DNA of 14,438 nt from Chloroflexota bacterium (GTDB taxonomy: Bacteria; Chloroflexota; Dormibacteria; Dormibacterales; Dormibacteraceae), in NCBI GenBank assembly GCA_005880175.1, contig VBJR01000203.1, forward strand, positions 1 to 14,438, written 5' to 3'. Below, in pieces: positions 12,651 through 14,438 of the stretch. The notes beneath the pieces are model-generated. The model searched no databases. It had not been told where the DNA came from and was given only the letters and a program-made list of their open reading frames with translations. Positions within the stretch are counted from its first letter, which is position 1; each line of letters begins with the position of its first letter. Both the position numbers and the translations under genes were made by a program.

Positions 12651-12701
12651 GCTTGCTTCACACGCAAGAGGTCGCAGGTTCAAAACCTGCGCCGCCCACC
12701 A
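12651..12701 (+). other. attP core: 3' half of tRNA-Val(CAC)
   Basis: The segment contains an anticodon stem (12652-12656 with 12664-12668) around loop TTCACAC, giving anticodon CAC (12659-12661, Val). The variable loop AGGTC follows, then the T-arm (12674-12678 with 12686-12690, loop TTCAAAA), the 3' acceptor strand GCCGCCC and an encoded ACCA ending at 12701. The bases before it do not form a D-arm or a matching 5' acceptor strand (GGGCGGC expected), so it is not a complete tRNA gene. Tyrosine recombinases of ICEs commonly use such tRNA 3' halves as the identity segment that restores the tRNA after integration. The integrase gene begins 97 bp downstream. Confidence 0.85.
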
Positions 12702-12797
12702 ACCCCGGCCTCCAACTCGGGAACAGCGACTGCCTGACCGACCTTCACGTCGTCTTCATATGGTCTTCAGGTCGCATGCGGTCGCTGCAATACAGCG

Positions 12798-13739
12798 ATG
12801 CCGTACCCAACGTCGCTGCATCGCCTGGTCGAGGACTACCTCGCCGATTGCCGCGCTCGCGGCCTCTCGCCGAAGACCCTCCGGGACGCGTATGGCTACC
12901 CCCTGCAGAGGGTCCTGCTGCCCTGGTGTGAGGAGCAGGGCCTGACCGAGGCCGGTCACCTCGACGCTCGATCGCTGAACCGCTTCACGTCCGACCTGCT
13001 GACCAAGGGCGGCCGGCGAGGGCAGCTGTCGAGGCACACGGTGGACACCTACGTCCGCAACGTCAACCTCTTCCTGGGCTGGTGCCGGCGGCAGGGCGAG
13101 GTCGGCAACGTCCGCGCCCAGGCCCCGAAGCTACCAAGGCGGATCCTCGACGTGCTGAGCCGCGAGGAAGTTGACCGGCTGGAGGCAGCGGCGGCAGCCG
13201 AGCGGGACAAGGTCATCGTGCGCCTGCTGGCGGACACCGGCATCCGCGCGAGCGAGCTGCTGGGCCTTCGATCGGGCGACCTGCTGGAGCAGGGCCGGGA
13301 CCGCTTCCTCCGGATCCTCGGCGCGAGCCAGGGCGGCGGCGCGAAGGGCGACCTGTCGCGCTTAGTCCCGCTGCAGCCTCAGCTGTTCCGGCGTCTCCAG
13401 CGGGTCGCGAACGGCCGTCCGGCGGACGCTGAGGGCGACTGGATCTTCGTGGCCCACCGGCGCAGCCCAGGCGGCATCCACGAGCGCCTGACCGTGTCTG
13501 GCCTGGACCAACTGATCCGCGGGCTGGCGGAGCGTGCGGGATTTGACAAGCGTGTGTATCCGCATCTCCTCCGCCATTCCTTCGCGACGGAGATGCTGAA
13601 CCGCGGCATGGACGCGATCACGCTCAGCCGGATCCTGGGCCATTCGTCGCTGGCGATGATCCAGCGGACGTACGCCAACCAGACGGTTGGCGACCTCAGC
13701 GTGGCCCTGCTAAAGGCCCTGGCGGAGGGGCGGAAGTGA
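12798..13739 (+). CDS. Tyrosine recombinase (phage/ICE integrase family)
   Basis: 313 residues, typical of XerC/D-sized recombinases. The N-terminal SAM-like DNA-binding domain (about 1-100) contains L-V-E-D-Y-L-A-D-C-R-A-R-G-L-S-P-K-T-L. The catalytic domain shows R150 (D-T-G-I-R-A-S-E-L), a candidate lysine K183, H256 and R259 (P-H-L-L-R-H-S-F-A), H282 (L-G-H-S-S) and the nucleophile Y292 (Q-R-T-Y-A-N-Q), so it should be active. It probably recombines the adjacent tRNA-Val core with a chromosomal tRNA-Val gene, integrating the element. No excisionase is evident beside it; the XRE or RHH proteins are distant. ATG 12798 has no clear Shine-Dalgarno. The stop overlaps GTG 13736 (GTGA) with GGAGG 7 nt upstream. 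Confidence 0.9.
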   Translation: MPYPTSLHRLVEDYLADCRARGLSPKTLRDAYGYPLQRVLLPWCEEQGLTEAGHLDARSLNRFTSDLLTKGGRRGQLSRHTVDTYVRNVNLFLGWCRRQGEVGNVRAQAPKLPRRILDVLSREEVDRLEAAAAAERDKVIVRLLADTGIRASELLGLRSGDLLEQGRDRFLRILGASQGGGAKGDLSRLVPLQPQLFRRLQRVANGRPADAEGDWIFVAHRRSPGGIHERLTVSGLDQLIRGLAERAGFDKRVYPHLLRHSFATEMLNRGMDAITLSRILGHSSLAMIQRTYANQTVGDLSVALLKALAEGRK

Positions 13740-14273
13740 CCTGGCCCAGGTGCCTTGGTGTCGGGCCCGTTCCCCGGCGATCCCGGCGGCTCTCGACGGG
13801 CTTGTTCCTCGCGCTCGTCGTGATCGTCTTCCTTCCGGCCCCGGCGCGCCCGGCCGGCCGCTCGTCGTCTGCAGCGCCTGACGCTGGGCATCCCAGAGTC
13901 GGCGAACCATGCCAGCGCGTCCAGCGTTATCCGGTCAGCTTCACGATGTATGCGAACGGCATCTGGGTAGCGTCCTTCCCATTCGCGGGCGGAACCGCTG
14001 ACGGACACGTGCAACTCCCCGGCATCGACGGGCCAACGATCGCCGAGTTCGATGCATTCGTAGCTGACGTGCGCCTCGGCTCGTACGAGCTTTCTGATCC
14101 GGCCAACCGACAAAGCGAGCTGATCTGCAAGGTGAATCCGACCTATCACTTCTACTGCCTGGCGACCAACGTCGTCGATCAATTCTGTCTCTGTCAACAA
14201 CGCGCGAATACTGGCTCTGGCTCAGTTTTGGTGATCGCGCAAGAGGCGGGTCCGGAACGCGAGGATCGCGCCG
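13736..14273 (+). CDS. Putative secreted protein interrupted by a group II intron
   Basis: GTG 13736 overlaps the integrase stop with GGAGG at 13724-13728 (7-nt spacer), so translation is coupled. The N-terminus has a basic stretch (R-R-S-R-R) and a hydrophobic core L-F-L-A-L-V-V-I-V-F-L followed by P-A-P-A-R-P-A, typical of a signal peptide. The mature part is not from a family I know. It has several cysteines (G-E-P-C-Q, L-I-C-K, F-Y-C-L, Q-F-C-L-C) and a plausible beta-rich segment Y-P-V-S-F-T-M-Y-A-N-G-I-W-V-A-S-F-P-F. The frame runs on to TAG 14378-14380, but the sequence from about 14274 looks like structured intron RNA, so the last third is probably not native protein. The rest of the gene, if any, would resume after the intron outside the window. 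Confidence 0.55.
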
Positions 14274-14438
14274 GTGTGCGACGCGATCCTGCTCAACGTC
14301 CTGTTTCGTACCGCCCAGCAAGGGCTGGCGACCAGCCGGTGAGAGTCCGGCCCGGGCAAGCCGCCAGGGGAGCCCGGTAGTGAAATCTCCGGTGACCGTC
14401 GAGAGGCGGAGCCGAAGGGAGGTGGAGCAAAGCTGCAG
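14274..14438 (+). mobile_element. 5' end of a group II intron (domain I), truncated by window edge
   Basis: The sequence from 14274 begins GTGTGCGAC (or GTGCG from 14276), matching the GUGYG start of group II introns. It continues as dense short stems: 14324-14328 with 14332-14336; CCGG around 14336-14350 with the GGTGAGAGTCC motif I associate with bacterial introns; 14352-14357 with 14372-14377; and 14387-14391 with 14407-14411. The reading frame from 13736 becomes Arg/Pro-rich here, as in non-coding GC-rich DNA. A maturase/reverse transcriptase gene would be expected further downstream. The class cannot be fixed from 165 nt. Confidence 0.65.

Larger units (their letters stand above)
12346..12797. 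other. Gene-free region between the R-M operon and integrase
   Basis: No convincing coding sequence is visible on either strand in these 452 bp. The region contains the post-operon hairpin (12351-12367), a CTCGAG site (12549-12554), a locally AT-richer stretch (about 12555-12625), a direct repeat (12590-12648), the tRNA-Val 3' half (12651-12701) and short GTCTTCA repeats (about 12752-12771) before int. This composition fits an integrase attachment region with arm-type binding sites. Confidence 0.6.

Noticed and set aside
12651..12701. Complete functional tRNA gene
   Set aside because: No D-arm or matching 5' acceptor strand is found in the preceding 40 nt; only the 3' half is present.
1..14438. 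CRISPR array or toxin-antitoxin pair
   Set aside because: No regularly spaced repeat series was found, and none of the small genes matches a toxin or antitoxin family I can recognise.

Overview
All genes in this window lie on the plus strand of GC-rich (about 70%) DNA, packed with 1-4 nt overlaps (mostly GTGA or ATGA). It reads as part of a mobilizable or conjugative element (plasmid or ICE) from a high-GC bacterium, most likely Actinomycetota; another high-GC lineage such as Chloroflexota cannot be excluded.

Layout. (1) 3-2389: the end of a prim-pol type DNA primase/polymerase (replication), then a TraG/VirD4-like coupling ATPase. (2) 2386-4298: a cassette of five small unknown genes and one XRE-type helix-turn-helix gene. 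They are joined by a nearly identical translational-coupling junction in which GGAGG sits 7 nt before the next start, so successive proteins share a C-terminal E-A-E-R. (3) 4299-4547: a gene-free region with direct repeats and two abutting 33-bp perfect palindromes just upstream of the relaxase, a good oriT and/or operator candidate. (4) 4548-9597: a giant MobF/TrwC-type relaxase-helicase, apparently split by a frameshift between its N-terminal tyrosine and the rest, followed by a ribbon-helix-helix/coiled-coil protein that may be a relaxosome accessory factor.

(5) 9755-12367: a restriction-modification operon made of a small RAMA-domain protein (one apparent frameshift), an N6-adenine methyltransferase and a PaeR7I/XhoI-family endonuclease. 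A CTCGAG site, the sequence this family recognises, lies between the operon's -10 box and its first ATG. (6) 12346-12797: gene-free DNA carrying the 3' half of a tRNA-Val(CAC) gene without its 5' half, read here as the integrase attachment site. (7) 12798-13739: tyrosine recombinase. (8) 13736 to the end: a putative secreted protein interrupted by what looks like the 5' end of a group II intron running off the window.

The genes form replication, DNA transfer, maintenance/defence and integration modules. The tRNA 3' half directly followed by int, without a 5' half, is an attP arrangement and suggests a circular or tandem form. Three single-base frame breaks (about 3071, 4615 and 9901) and an apparent internal methyltransferase deletion indicate either sequencing/assembly error or an element in decay. 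No mating-channel genes (VirB-type) are in the window.
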